Assembly (NCBI GenBank): GCA_022836615.1
Contig: MU405255.1
Coordinates: forward strand, 62,001-126,000
Source: Annulohypoxylon bovei var. microspora
Taxonomy: Eukaryota; Ascomycota; Sordariomycetes; Xylariales; Hypoxylaceae
Length of the DNA: 64,000 nt
Direction of reading: 5' to 3'
Made by a program: the position numbers and the translations under genes. The notes under the pieces are model-generated. The model ran no database searches. It was given only the letters and a program-made list of their open reading frames with translations, and had not been told where the DNA came from. Positions within the stretch are counted from its first letter, which is position 1; each line of letters starts with the position of its first letter. Of the stretch, positions 35,830 to 50,288 are shown in pieces.

Positions 35830-36289
35830 TATAGCATATAACAAGCGTTTTGTTTTTCTAGTCACGTTTCTCTTGATACCCCTTTATCCTCTATGAGACT
35901 GATTGGGCTCAATAACACCAAAATAAACTCCGGTATTTTTTTCATAGCCCTAAATATCTACCTATCTAGGTGCCTACCTACCTAAGTACATGCAAATGCC
36001 TACTGGTTAATACGATTATGGCTGAATAAATATTCCACGGCGAATCCATTTTAGTTTTTGGTGTGTATGACCTTCATGGTACTCACGTATATGTAAAAAT
36101 GTCAATAACGTCATACGACTCGACTGCATATTTTCCCCGCGCACTTATACTGGGCATGGTATAGATCTAATGCAAGGTACTATCCAATCCTCGACATTAC
36201 GGCTATGCCGGGATCGACTACATTACAACCTCCACATATAGAATTCACAGCCCAGAGCCTTCTTTAACTCTAACAACTTCTCCATATAG
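35830..36289. other. Intergenic spacer
   Basis: The 3' flank of the phosphatase gene and the promoter of the GST-like gene. CCTAcct/taggtgcct motif copies cluster at 35950-35990. No gene. Confidence 0.6.
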
Positions 36290-37504
36290 ATGATCAAACG
36301 CCAATTATTTTCTAGCGCTGTCGTTAAGATCTGCCGGAGATCATATCCACATTCCAACCGATATTTTACTTGCAACCCCATTCAACGTCTTCACCCCACT
36401 ATGTCTGCCGCCAAGCGCCAGAAATCGTCCAAGGACGTGCCGTACGATCTTATTTACTGGCCCGGTATACCGGGTCGTGGTGAGCACATCCGTCTAGCGC
36501 TCGAGGAAGCTGGGGCAGCATACACAGATACAGCACATACAGAGGGAGGCATGGACCAAGTGACTGCGCAAATTGGCGAGAACAACGTAGGCGATGACTT
36601 TAACCCGCCGCCTTTTGCCCCGCCAATCCTGCGCCATGGCGAGCTGCTCATCTCCCAAACATCGAATATCTTATTATACTTGGGACCCCGACTCGGATGT
36701 ATGTAACTTATCAAAATCATGCCTAATTACTTACTTAAGCCCATATCCCTACCTCTCTCCTTTAGGGAGGCTAAATCCGATATTATTGATCCCTGACAAT
36801 CCCTGATAATCCCTAATCGAGCTTGGTTAGGAGCAATCATGGGCTATATCTGGAATTACGCGTTGTCCTACATATTCGAGTAACTACTAATCTATATTAC
36901 AGTGGTTCCGGCTGATGATGACGAGGAGCACCCAGATGCGTTGTACAAAGTCAATGCGCTAGCTTTGACAGCGCTCGACGGCTTGAGCAACGAGGTACAT
37001 GACTGTCATCATCCCATAGCGTCAGGCCTGTACTACGAGGACCAAAAGGATGAGGCCAAGCGGAAGAGCAAGGACTTCGTGGAGAATCGACTACCTAAAT
37101 TCTTAGGCTACTTCGAGCGCGTATTGCAAGGCAAGGCGAGCGGAGAAGGCCCGTGGCTATATGGCGGCCAGCTAACTTATGCCGATTTGGTGCTCTTCCA
37201 GGTGAATTTTTCTTTCCCCTCCTCTAACCCCTATTCGTGGAATGCGATCAATTCTTTCTCTAGCTCGGGGGGTGTATTTGCTGACGTATAATAGTGCCTT
37301 GACGGTACCAAATTTGCCTTTAGGACGGCTGTAGCCGCTGCCGAGAGGTCGGGGAAGTATGCGCATGTCTTCAAGCTATACAGCGCAGTCCAGGATCGGC
37401 CTAGGATCAAGGAGTACTTGGCTAGCAAGAGAAGGCAGGACTACTCGATGGGTATTTATCGGTACTATGAGGAGTTGGACTTCGGCCCTGAAGGTCGTGA
37501 TTAA
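36290..37504 (+). CDS. Glutathione S-transferase-like protein, possible mitochondrial form
   Basis: Three exons, 36290-36698, 36903-37201 and 37295-37504, give about 305 residues from the first Met, or 268 from an internal Met at 36401. GSTs conjugate or transfer glutathione. The N-terminal thioredoxin-like half carries LIYWPGIPGRGEHIRLALEE, PPFAPPILRHGELLISQTSN and ILLYLGPRL; the helical C-terminal half ends in DRPRIKEYLASKRRQDYSMG, a common ending of sigma-type fungal GSTs. Residues 1-37 before the internal Met are rich in Arg and Ser, lack acids and look like a mitochondrial presequence. Alternative starts could therefore give mitochondrial and cytosolic forms. Both introns keep frame: T+TG gives Leu at the first join, and the second is phase 0. 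The start is uncertain; the family is well supported. Confidence 0.9.
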
Positions 37505-40500
37505 GCAGATACCTACCTAGACAAGAACAGGTATTCCAAAAATATATTATAAGAAACGGAAAAGGAAGAAGAAAAATGTAGTCTATTTCCTCTTTATTAG
37601 AAGATTCCAACGAATCAAATTGAGACTTGTCTTCGTGCTTAAGTGTACCAGTTAGCTTTACCCCTGAGGCGACCTCGAGATACGATGGGCTCTCGAGGGC
37701 CTTTGAAGTACAGACAGTTTAAGTACCTAGATAACTACAATCGGGTTTCTTTATTAGAAATTGATCCCTTTCCAAGCTTCAAATCTTTCATAGTTATCGA
37801 GATTACGGGTTTAGGCGTTCTATGCCATCTTACCTACCTAGGTACCTACTTACATAAACGTTCTAACATGGTCTTGCAAATTTATGGTTTCATCACATTA
37901 AAAATTGTTTGAATATTGTCTCCAAAATAGTAGGTAAAGTATAACATATGTTCTCTCATTACTTCTCGTTTATGAATACCGCGTGGCTTTCTGCCATTGT
38001 AGCCGAAAATATACGCCCTCCATCAGACACCAGAACCCCTGAGCCCCTGAAAGTGTGCATACCAACTGTGAGGTAGGTACCTATGAATTGAGTGTTTCTG
38101 AACTTGTCCACGAAGTACCATGCTTATAATGGCATATTAATAATTTAACAAAGCAATTAATAAACAGATGAAATAGCAATTAGGTAGGTAGGTACCTAAG
38201 CAATTACTTCATTTCATTCGATAAAATGATACATGCCACTTACAAATCAAGAAATTCAATCTAAGGCAGCATTAAGGTTGTTAGAGTATAAGTGATTGCG
38301 ATTTAGTGAAAGGGAAATTAATTTGAAGTAAGCAGGACGGTAAGGGCTATCGACACTTACCCGATCCCGTATGTTTACTTATAGCATTCTATGACACGAT
38401 ATATTTGATCGAGTTATTTACTTGGTATAGTTTGGTAACTGCCTACCTAACAGTCTTCAATATCTTTCCTGGCTGCGTCGCTTGGTTCTAGGTAGGTATA
38501 GGTAGCTAAATCTACACCAGATCTGCCCGCGTATGGGAACTACACCTTTACCTTCCAAGGTTCTTAGTTATACTAGGTACCTTAAGAGATGTATATTTTA
38601 GCTGGCGTTCGAGGCCAACGGAAGATAGCATATTAAGAAGCTAGAGGAGTGAGCCCGTCCTGACCCGGCACTATCTGCTATGTAGATGGCAATGCTACCT
38701 ATCTACCTAGATAGACAATCGTGGCCAATTTTTTTTTTAGTTACGTTACCTTATCTTGACCTTCTCGTTCATCTTCGCCCCGGGGCCCTTGTCAGCAACT
38801 CATATAAAATAAGGGCATTGTGAGATAATAACGATTTCGTCGCCGAATTAAAGAATGGTGTTCATTGCTCCCCTGTCCCCTACAAGGGTCACGAAGTTCA
38901 GCTCACACCGCCATGTGGCAATAGCCTAATCCTACCTGGTATGCCCAAAGATGGCTATCTCCAATCAGATCAAGGATCTAACTCCTCGACATTTTCGTTC
39001 ATCTGCCCTCGTCGAGATCTCACGTATAAATCCGATCTAGCATTGCTTTTGCTCGCTACGCACGGGAGGTTGAGATCCCGAATCTGTACGCGACGATCGT
39101 TGGCTGTATCGCCCAAGCGAGGTGATTTATGATCATATGTGCGTACATGTGTAGGTACTTATAGAGATCCTGACCCTAGTTAGGCCGATTCCCTGCTATA
39201 TCAGTTAACTAGTATAGGTGTTGTTACTTCTCAGGTAAGGATTCTAACCGTTGGAATCCGGCGGGGTGGCATGTGTTGGTCTTGACGTTGTGATAATCAA
39301 GGTAGGGGCTAATGTAGGTAAGTTTGAGGCTTGGAAACGAGACGCTATAATACAGCTATTAACGGTGATTGGAAATGCATGGAAGACTCACGCTTATGTG
39401 TAAGCTGTTATAGGTTTGACTCTCGAGGGAGCTAAGCATAAGCAGATTTCCCTTCTGAGCGCTGTGCATATACTGATTACCTGGTATATAAAAGAAGAAA
39501 CGATGTACCCCGCAGACAAGGTTGCGATCGACTAGATTAACTTGGGCTGATCCGTATCGTCGGGTCGGTCCGTGTTGGGGTGCATTGGGTTGGACTTGAG
39601 AGGTGACAACTCAAGCGCTTACTTTCGTAAAAGGCGCTTGTTTCGATTAAATTAACAGCCGGTATCCGGTTTCTTCTCTGATTTCTTTTATAATATTATT
39701 AATATGGAGGTATGTAAGTCCATTTACCTACCGTTACCTACACAAGTTACGTACATATGTTAGGTACTTTTCACTCAGACCTTTACCCTTGGAGATATAT
39801 CTCGTACGGTTAATGAAAGAAACGAAAGAGAAAAAAGCAAAATACCATACCTGAGTAAAAGGCCACCTAGCTTTTCGATATGCGTACATTGTTTTTTTAA
39901 TTCCCCCCTTTTACTACTGCTTGTTCGAACTAGGTAATGATTTCTTATTGTGTTTCGAAATGCTAAAACATGTACCTAGCAAACTAGGTCAAGTTCCCAT
40001 CTGCCGAGCCATCTTATGGTGTAACTTGGATAGCCTGGTTTCTACACTAGTTTCATAATCAGTACCTACCACGGTTGGTTCGACTGTATGTCGTATGACG
40101 GCCATATTTTAAGGCGTTTACTTGCCAAGGTATCTTTAGAAAGGAAGTAGATATAACGCCGAATGTTGGTGGTAGTTTTCGGAATAGCTTTACAAAACGG
40201 ATCAAATATTATATTATGTACAAGACACGTACTTAGAACCCGGGTATTCTCTCCGAAAATGCAAGAAGCCGCGTACTTTGGATAGAAACTGAGGTCCATG
40301 CTCGCCCGTTTCCGAGATTCCGAGTTAGTCTTTCCATAATTAGGACATGTCACATGAGCTGAGCTTCATGCGGGCAAGGTGGGGACGGCAAGTTACGGAT
40401 TGAAGATCAGTTCATTAGTATCTCAGGTCAATACCCGCCCTTAAGTTTTTGATGAGCCAAGAAGACTTTCGATGATCATGTCGTGTTTTCCCCCTCCCCC

Positions 40501-42249
40501 ACTCATTATCCCCTTGTTGGATTCGGTCGATCGTGTTTCGAAATATAAAGACAAGACTTCACAAAGATAAGAGGATACGTAAGACGTAAGCAGTCGATTG
40601 GATCTCTTACACTACGTAAGACATGTATCATACTTACCTTAGGTATGCACCTACATAGGTATGTAAAAGGGTATAGATCTAACAGGTAGAGTAGGTACCT
40701 AGGCAAAGATTCTAACTCAAGCGGTGTGGGATAATAAAACACTGTGTAGGTTCAATATACTACGTTACTCGTGTACTTGCTGTATGCAGCTGCAGCTCCT
40801 TGTATAAAACAAGCTTTCTGCAGAAATCTGCCGGTAGTTTTTTTTTTCACTGTCTATCCGACACTACACCATCCTACTGTAAAGTGTCCGGGACATTTAT
40901 GAATAAGATACACATGGAGTGCTTAGTTTGTGTAGGAACAAGCTTGCTGACGCAACGGTACTCTTAAAATTTCACTAAAATGTCGTAATATTTTCTACAG
41001 TTAGATCTGGACTTGAATTGGCTAGATTCATACCTCGGTGAGTCGGGTGGATAGGGTGGGTAATTTTATGTTCTATCTATGGTGAATCCTCAACGAGGGG
41101 AGGCGCGGGGTTTTCTTTGGTCCTGTTTTTTCTTCTTCTTTTCGCATATACTTACCTATAATAGCTGGTATATATACATCTAAACTTGGAGGATTCATGT
41201 ACACAGTGCTTACTTGACCTACATATCTAGATTGGCAGATTGGTAGTATTGTTTATCGTGCGAGGGACGATGTATGTACTGTGAGAGAAACCAGGACGGC
41301 ACAGCAACCTCCCCTATTATCTGCTATAAAAGACCCTGCATGCTAGACTAAAACTAGTATGCATCGGAGGATTTTTCCCCCTTTCTGCTATTAGTACCGG
41401 GTCTTAGTATCTTCCAAGTGAAAGTTCTCGAACAATTCAAGAAGCTATGTGAGAAACAATCAATAAGTAAATAATACTCATATGTACCAGTGAGTGTCAG
41501 GGGGTCACATTCATTACTCCCCAATCTCACGAATCAGGAAAAAGTAACGCAACATTTTATAAGATACTAAGTCGTGGTCATCAGCACACGGTTGGGAGGT
41601 GCATGGAGGATGCAAATATTCGGCGGCTAATGCCTATCGTAAGCAACATGTGGATGTGCAGCCCTGTTTAAGGCGGTTACATGGTACAACTTAAAGAATA
41701 CCCCCTGGGCTATCTCCCCTTTCCCACGTGCTGCGGTAACACTGGGAGGAGACGAAAACCAAGGACGCCCGAGTCCACAGGCCTAGAAATAGGATGTTAA
41801 GTGGAGTTACTAATGCCCTGTCTACCTGTCAAGCAGGGGTAGCAAGCAGTAGAGACAGATAGCTCGCCTTGTTAACCTCTCTTGATAGTCTCAACAACGA
41901 CAACTTACGTACCATTCTTCTTCGGTTGGAACCTTTTCTTCTCTCTCCCCTATGTAATCTTACTTCGGAATGACAGATTTTCCAGCACATTGCCTGCAAA
42001 TGTATGACATCGCATCGGAGTCAACAACCATCTAGATAGAATCCCCGATTGTAACGGTCTGCAACCGTACCTAATCGGGTAGGTCACATTGGCACCTTCG
42101 ACGTCTCGTGGCATTCCACGCCAATAAGAGAGGACCTGCTCAGCAAAATGTACAGGGAGAGAAAGCTCCCTTGCACCGATAATGACATGCGACACTCAAC
42201 CACTACTACTACCGAGAACCGTGTATGCTATGAAGAGCGCTAAACTACG

Positions 42250-42311
42250 CATGCCTAGGTAGGTAGGTAGGTACCTACCTTGTAGGTATGTAGGTAGGTG
42301 GGTAGGTAGGA
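42250..42311. repeat. Array of CCTAGGTAGGTAGGTACCTACC-type motif
   Basis: A tetranucleotide-like TAGG/CCTA array with internal palindromic switches: one strand runs as taggtaggtagg, flips through gtacct, then returns to gtaggtagg. It is the longest local cluster of the dispersed motif. Confidence 0.85.
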
Positions 42312-44466
42312 AGACTCAGTCGAGCTTTGTGCAATAGATGTGCTCTCAGCATTACCCGCCTACCTCAATATCACTACTGGTAAACCCGAAGTCGATATTA
42401 GTACTAATAATGGACGACAAGTACTTAGGTAGGTACAGAAATAAGTTCATTGACCGGATCAAAATTGCGAGGTTGCGTGACTTGCTTGTAATGCATGTAA
42501 AGTCGCATTTTCCCATCTGACGTAAAATACCACTGCAGGAGGCAAGAAGGATAGGCAAGTACGCGACTATAGCATACCGCAAAGGGATATTTTATTAGTA
42601 CATCGTAGATATGTAAAACCAGATCGGTCGTCAGGGTTGTCAAGAAAGATGACCGGCGAAAATGCGATGTTTGATAATGGCCGAGATCGGGAGCGATTCT
42701 CTCGGATAGGGGCAGGTGTTACTGCAGAGATGGCGTGACGAGTAATGAAAGCGATCAAGCCGGTAAGCTAGAGAATTACGCGTGATTCCAGAGTTACCTA
42801 CCAACCTACTTGGAAGCCGCTTTATCGTAAAGGGGGATTCTTGGCCGATATGGTATCTAAGACATATTTACCTAATGTTTGTAGTTGAGTAGGAAATAAG
42901 AATTATGAGATAGTACAATGCCGTGTATCCCTGCCCAAGGCATGACACTCGCTCTCTATTGGTGAGGGATGTCGTGCTTGGCCCTCAATCCCAACGCCTA
43001 CAGTATCTAGTAGTGCAAATGCCGTTGTTTAAAAAGAAGGGGGGGGGGGGAGAAAAACGACAGAACATGACGACACAACTTCTTGTTTATACTCACCAAC
43101 GAGGAATAATGTCCCAACGGATGCCAGTAAGACTGTGTTCTACCCAGGCCCATCACCTGCCAAGTGTTGTAAGTGACATTTAGAAGAGGGTGGCATATTC
43201 GTCTCAGCATCGGGAACTAAATCAAGCTTCACATCTCGAAAGCTCTGCTCGTGTAACCGTATGATTCGCAGAACTTGTTTATAAGGTGCCGTCAGCTTAT
43301 TTCGCTCCGTATTTTATGTAGTCAAATTTTCCCCATATGCATGAATGCCCATCAGCCGGTTTTAGGTTCTAGGCCACGAGTAAGAAGCCCTTTCATAAAG
43401 TCGATGAGCATAATATACGCAGATAGATTAATTAATTCGTATAAGAATTGGTTCCGGGGGCCCGAGCTGTCGGAAGACCGTGAGCTAGCCACACCGTTTA
43501 TTCGGCAGACAGACCGGCAGAATCTGCAAGAGCTCTTGGTGTGGCAACGGCCTTTATCGCTAATAGGTTCTCGTGACGGAGGCTTTGTAATAGATATTCC
43601 CTTCAAGAGACGAAGTCCAGTTATACCATACCAGAGTTATTGGTATGCTCGAGTATGTCGAATTTAGGCTTGCTTTCCACTTGTGAATAAGAAGCAACAA
43701 GCCCTACCACTACCACTTCGACAGAACTCCTTCGATGATGACAGTACCTAGTCAATGATAAGATGGTAAGTCATACCCTGCGATGCTTTTATCCATGTTA
43801 CCTAGTCATGCTAGAAGACTTTATTCCCAATACCCGTTGCCGACACGACGCCACAACCTTGAACCCCTACCCAGAACACCGGACTCCAAACCTAATAGCC
43901 CCCTTTCTGCGCCACGGGGATGGGGCCTGTGGAAGAATACCATGCACCATAGTACAATCTAGCGAGTCCGCGCCGGTCCCGAAGTTACACGCCTTCAAAG
44001 CAAACCCGAAATATCCCAAAACCGTTGTTCCCTTAACATATCTACAATTGTCTGTTAAAATGTGACATCATTGAGATGACTGGCACATCAATTTAGACAT
44101 AAGGCGTGGGCCTCTTGCTTCGTCTAATCATATGCTCCCATGCTGGCGGAGATCGAGGCCGACAATCAGCTAGAAGCTGCCTGTTAGTGAGATGTAAAAG
44201 CTAGGAAGGCCGTCTTCGTGGTATGTAGGTGTGAAGGAAATAAAGCTGGAAGATGCCACACTACATCGCTTGGCTACGTCCACATCAAGGCTGATATTAC
44301 AACCTAGATGAAAACGGAACATGGCGGAGAGACGAGGAATCTTGGAATCTTGGTAACCACTATAAGGAATCCTTGCAAAACTCGCTCGTGCTGGAATAGG
44401 AGAGAAGCTTACAGCATAATTCATCATGCCTAACCAAACGTCTATTAGTAACCGGCCAAGAGTTAT

Positions 44467-44486
44467 AAGGTAACCTAGGTTACCTT
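44467..44486. repeat. Perfect 20 bp palindrome
   Basis: aaggtaacctaggttacctt is identical to its own reverse complement. It is centred on CCTAGG, the core of the dispersed motif family. Confidence 0.9.
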
Positions 44487-47029
44487 GGGTAGGTTGATTA
44501 GCTGCAAGGCTATAATAAACATACCTTACTTCTAGATGCGTCACATTCGGTGCGCAGACCCTGTTTGTCCTCTCATACACTGAACACCATCTCTGTACTA
44601 CGAAGCGAAAATGTTGACAACAATATTCCACCTAGAGAGATTTAGATCAGAAAGGGTTTCAACTGCACAAATTTGGCAGTTTGCGAGAATGTACCTGGGT
44701 ATAATCACACATTGTCGAAGAGCTTCCGAGATCCTCCGCTAGGGTGTAAGTATGCCAAAGTGACACAGTTGTCGAGAGAGAATATGGGTATCTTGGATTA
44801 TGGTAGTTGTGCTCTAGATCCTTGCCGACTTGAGACCTAGAAGTCCGAGGAATGGGCAGATTCGATCAATGGTAAGCAAGGCGTTTGATTTGCCGCGCGG
44901 TCAATAAGTTTCTCGCATAGTAGCTCGACGTATTTAAACAATAGTAAACGAAGTCGAAGGTGGGCGGAAATATCTATGTATTTAAGCTTGCTGTATCGTC
45001 GATCGTGCTTTTCTCAACTGGCAATCCGAAAAGAAGTACAATGCCAGGAACCCTTGACCAGGTGTGCCTGGATTCATACATACAGACCACGCTACTTTGT
45101 TTAAAAGTGCCAAGACCATGGGACGCGCCTATCATTGACGATATTTGGATGGGCTTTTCGATTATCGTCGTTGTACCATGATCCTTGCCAGACATACAGG
45201 AGTTAGCCAGACCCTAGTAGCTACTGTATGCGTAGGCAGACCACCAGGACCTCAGCCTCTATGTCGATTAACCAGTGTTGCAGTCTAACTACCTACCTAG
45301 GTACGTCCATATGTATAAAACGGCTTCCCGGCCTGGATCGCTATGTACATACATGGTACATAATGTAGTCGTCCGAAGACCCATCTTCATGTGAACCAAC
45401 GATCGACATCCAGTTGTCGCTGGCCTGACGAAGGCGGGTCTCCTTCTAGCGTTGGGCCACCGTGCCCTAGGTCGACACCACGGCCAGGGACAACTAACTA
45501 ACGGACTATTCTCCGAGCTGTCAAGCACCCTGTGCGTATGTATCATGTACGTCAGCTGGGAATGATAGACCGCATGACAGGGACAATAATGAGACTAAGA
45601 AGTAGTAAAGTAGTAGTACGCCATAAGCAACGTCTGGACCTAGGGGGGAAAACACACAATCGGGTTACATCTCGATCTAATGTCTACGAGTAGTACCTGC
45701 AAGGGATAAACATTATGTATCGTACCTTATACGATATATCGAGAGCAGAGTACGATATTGCCAATACCAGGAACTCGGGCCAGTATCCACATAATACGGC
45801 AGAAAAAGAAAATATCCGCAGCGAGGGGAAATGTCCCCGCCAAAAAGAAAGGAACACACTATTATGGCACATACTTAGGGGATAAGGGATACCAGTCTGA
45901 CAGTCCAACTCCCCTGCTGCAGCAGGGCCTAGACGCAATCTAGAATCAAGTACCTGGCCTAATAGGCTAGCAGCTAGACAGGTTTCTATTCTGGAATAGG
46001 TCACTGCCGTGATGCGTACAATATTCCGTAACGCCGCATTAAAACAAGCATTGCGGCACAATCAAGGGAAGAACAGAAGGAAGAAAGAGTCTCAGAAACG
46101 AGGAGTTTCAAAACCCGGACCTCACTAGACAAATATAAAGCGTAACTGCCCAGGTAAATAAATAAGAAGAAAATGATGACTAAGACGAGATTGCTCATCC
46201 TCTTATTATCGAATTAGGAAATAATAGAGCCGGTTGGTTATGGCCTAGCTCATCATCGGAAGTGAGCTGTCAGAAAGTGAATTCTTGACGATAAAATAGG
46301 AAATATTTAGCCGAAGAACTCATACCTTGCTGGCCTATTTAAAATTTGTGCAGGCACGGGAGTGAGGCCTTCGTATCATAAAACACCAAATTGATCTTTT
46401 AGTACTAATGTCGTGTTATTGGGGGAATGACGAATGTTTTCCTGCTTCATCGGCGTATCTGTATTACGATACTTCTAGTATCTACTTGCGTACCTACGTA
46501 CATACCTCTTACATTTCAACTCGGGTGGCTTCTAAATGCAGTTTAAAGGAAGAGGAGACTCGAAACACACTATTAGCTCGGGTCTAGCACGTGGGCCACC
46601 CATAGCCATCAGGATCGTCGTAGCTTTCACTCCATGCAACCAAGCGTTGGATGTCCCCACGAATAGTGGCCGAAATTAAAGCCAACGAAGCCTTCCAGAA
46701 GCCAGCATATGCAGAAGCTATGTTACAAGGATTCGCGGCAGTTTCAGCCATTTACCCATTTCGTTAACCTACAGCCGACGTTATCGAAACTTATCATATA
46801 TCATATTTTACAACACCAAGGAGACGAACCTGCGAAGTCAGATTAGATGTTCAGCACGCTTATCGCGATAAATCTCGACCCCTACGGAGATTAGTATTTA
46901 CGCAGTTGGTAGTTAATCGTAGAACACGTTCAGATGAAATCGGGGAGTATGAATATCTTCTCGGGTGAAAATCGTGCTTCCCGTTGCCTAGGTAGGTAGG
47001 CAGTGCTATGAGGACTTCGACATCGCAAG

Positions 47030-47073
47030 CATAGCGGCCTGTCCGACAATTCATAGCGGCTTGCCCGACAATC
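47030..47073. repeat. 22 bp tandem duplication
   Basis: Two adjacent 22-mers beginning catagcggc differ at only a few positions; a five-base start of a third copy follows. Simple local duplication. Confidence 0.8.
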
Positions 47074-48369
47074 CATAGATCTGAGCAACCTCTCATTACC
47101 GCTTCGAGTGCTAAATATATAATAGTACGTGCAATCTAGAAAACGAACTAGTGTGACAGGCTACAAGCTACAATAAATCGTATCAGATACATAATGCATT
47201 TCGGACACCACGTACGGGCTTCGCCACGTGTCTTGGCTGTCCACCTACTAGTAGTCTCCTTTCTCATCAGAGAGAGATATCAAACTACCTACCTTACGTA
47301 CATACATACAAGTGAGTGTAACGCCCGGCAATACAATGTAGAAACACGTAAAGGTGCTCTGCGCTAATGTGAAGTAAAGTCGCGTCGTAAATATCTATCT
47401 AGTATCCTGGAGACTAGTGGCTAGCATTATTTCTTTGCAAGCTAATACAGTAGGTAGGTCCTTTTATGATCGACACAATTGCGGGAACAATAAATGACTA
47501 GGTAATTTAGTACTGCACGAGCCATCTCGTCCAGCTCGTCCTATCCTGCAAAGCCTCACGTACTATTATTACAGGTATGTGTGTAATTATAGGAGGCGTT
47601 GCTAACTTGCAGTCTAAGGGACAAGTCCGAACGTCAAAATTTTAAGCAATAGTCCTTGCTCGCATTCGCTTATTAACAATAGGTCTTTGCGGCACATACA
47701 CGAGAACTTTATCCTGCCTATATTTGCTATTTTCTGCAATAAATCTGAAGTGATCTGTCCCTGAACACGGAGATGATGTGCTCACGTATGTCGCAATAAA
47801 GGATCTTCAGCATCACCCGTGATGTCAAACTGTGGGAACACTCCCCATCTTAATATCTCCAGTGGAAACTTAGAACCCAAGAAGCCGAATAGCCAAGCAG
47901 TTCCAGGCAGAGGTCTAGACCAATAGAGGCAGACCCAGTACAGCGTCTCGGGTCGCTTAAAGTTGCGCGTACCCACGCTGTCGGAATGTAATTACGCGTT
48001 ATTTCGAGTACCATACGGATCCGTACTCCACCAAAAGAAACAAGGGACCACGGAACAAGTTTAACAGGTATACAAATTACCCATGAAAATAGATACTTAC
48101 CACCGGTTATAATCTATAATATCATCAAGGAGTGAACATTAGCTACCAGGCTATTACCTACCTGGGTAGGTACCTGAGTATTTAATATTATTCAGTTATT
48201 TTAACGGCTAGTGGCCGATGGTTTGGGTAGAGGTACAGTATGTTGTCGAGACATATGACTAGTATATTGTAAGTCTTTTGACATTTTGACTGCCAAACAC
48301 CCAGATAACCGACAGGCTTAGAAGAAAAAAAATTACCACCACAAGCTATCAGCGTGCTACGATCTACTT

Positions 48370-48401
48370 ACCCAGGTAGGTAGGTAGGTAGGTAGGCAGG
48401 C
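48370..48401. repeat. GGTA tetranucleotide array
   Basis: ccaggtaggtaggtaggtagg followed by taggcaggc. A pure tetranucleotide form of the dispersed CCTA/TAGG motif. Confidence 0.85.
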
Positions 48402-49878
48402 ACTACAGCCCATTTGTTATGTGACGATCTCGGTTTGTACAAATGTCACCCATGTTCATACGTTAAGAGGGTGGGAGCGGCGCGGCTCGAACCGTTCCAA
48501 TGATGGCAGCTTTAGAACGAATTCGGTCTTTCCTTCAACGTCTTTTCAAATAATCACACGTCACGAATGAGGCATAGACAAAAGCAGAGCACCTTTGCTC
48601 ACAAGGATCTGGGCATCTCTCCTCCATTCTCTTCTCGGTCAGTGCCAATCGCCATACCATTTCCAAACCAACATCAATTACTTCCTTGGTAGAGGGGGCA
48701 AACCCCATGCATTATACTCAGGGATATGAGTACATAAAACGATCGACGCCTAACATTTAAACAAAAACCCAGCTTGAGCTATGGGTATGGTTGCATTTAA
48801 GCTTTATATAGGTATCTACCCAACCTGTGGTTTGCCGTCCCCGGGAGCATGAACAAAAAGTCACAACAGCTTGAAAAGACTCCACAGTCGTGCCTCATAC
48901 ATACATACATTAAACCCTCTTTGCCTCTGTGGTTGCTAGGTACCTAGTAGATCAGGGATACCGCATACTTAAGATATGGTGACATGCCACCCAAACAGAT
49001 CGTTCACCTAACAGACGGGACGTTCATAGTCCAAATAACACAAATATATGACGTGATATTTACTTACGCATCCTAAATCGGTCTTTGAATTACTCCCTAA
49101 CTTAGCGGCTAACTACAACCTCCTTTTGATGTGATAGAGTATCACAATCGAGGTCGGAAACTTGTCACGTCTCGTACAAGCCCACAGAAATCATATGTCA
49201 ACCCCATAAGTTGTTTTCTTATCCTAGAAATGCTCTACGTTGAATGTGATATGTGATGGTTCAAAAGGAGTTCCTCATTCGCGAGGACTTGATACGAGCA
49301 GTCTCTTGGCTTTACTAGATTGATAAAGCATGAGATCCTTCGATAGTTCGAAAACATGGACTACCTAGGTACTTAATGAATATCAACTGCGCAACGAAGC
49401 TAACTTGTGTATTTGTTGAGCCTTTGTATCTCGGGCACCTACCTAGTGTATGGATGAAGGTTAGTCACTTGGAGCAGTGAATTGCCTGTGAAGAATCCCG
49501 ATAGCGTTAACGCATAGTGAGCCCTGAACAGACTTTTATCAAACAGACTGATTTAGACTTTATTTTAATTGTCTTAATGGCCACTATCGACTTAACGGAG
49601 GTAGCAGGCTTTGCTATGATACATATCTATGCTTTTAACCCAGAGATTTATACCTGAATCAACTTCAACGATATTAATCACGGATGGAGTATTTAGAGCC
49701 TAGGTACCTAGTTACGTGATAGTTGAAGATCAAAGTTTAAGAGCTACTAACTTAGTGTTTGATTTTTCAGAGATCACTGGCATGAGTAAACATTTTATCT
49801 AAATCATGCTGTTCCTGCTCGCAATTGGGATACAACATTTCTTGGGTACCAGGGGTCAGCATATAATGACTGAATACT

Positions 49879-49904
49879 TACCTACCTAGGTACCTAGGTA
49901 GGTA
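49879..49904. repeat. Perfect 26 bp palindrome
   Basis: The sequence is its own reverse complement over 26 bases. Two CCTAGG cores flank a central GTAC, with CCTA and TAGG arms outside. It is the largest perfect palindrome I found in the window. Confidence 0.9.
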
Positions 49905-50288
49905 TTTGTGATTCTACTTGCATTGTCATATAGGTCATATCAAGTTTGGAAAGGTAATTATCCCCTTAACTAGCAATTGTCTGCAGATAGGGATTAACAA
50001 GTAGAATACTATTTACTTGACCCAGAGATGCTCTCAGCAATTCAGATTCGGCTTCTGCAAGAATCGGTGGGCTGTTAACTGTACTTAAATGTATTCTACT
50101 TTCAAAGTCTTGTTTGCAAACAATTGTTAGTTAAGGGAATATAAGAGTGACTCCAGGATTTTCACCAACCACATTTTTAAGAATAATCTTACTGTTACTA
50201 TGGATGGTGTTATTATGTGTTAGACTTCTTTAAACCGAGACGAGAGTATGGAGAGTTAGTCTTATTCCATACCTACCTAGGTATACTA

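Noticed and set aside
44170..44631. 153-codon minus-strand ORF in the gene-empty region
   Set aside because: No domain, no start context, and it spans the 20 bp palindrome; likely chance.
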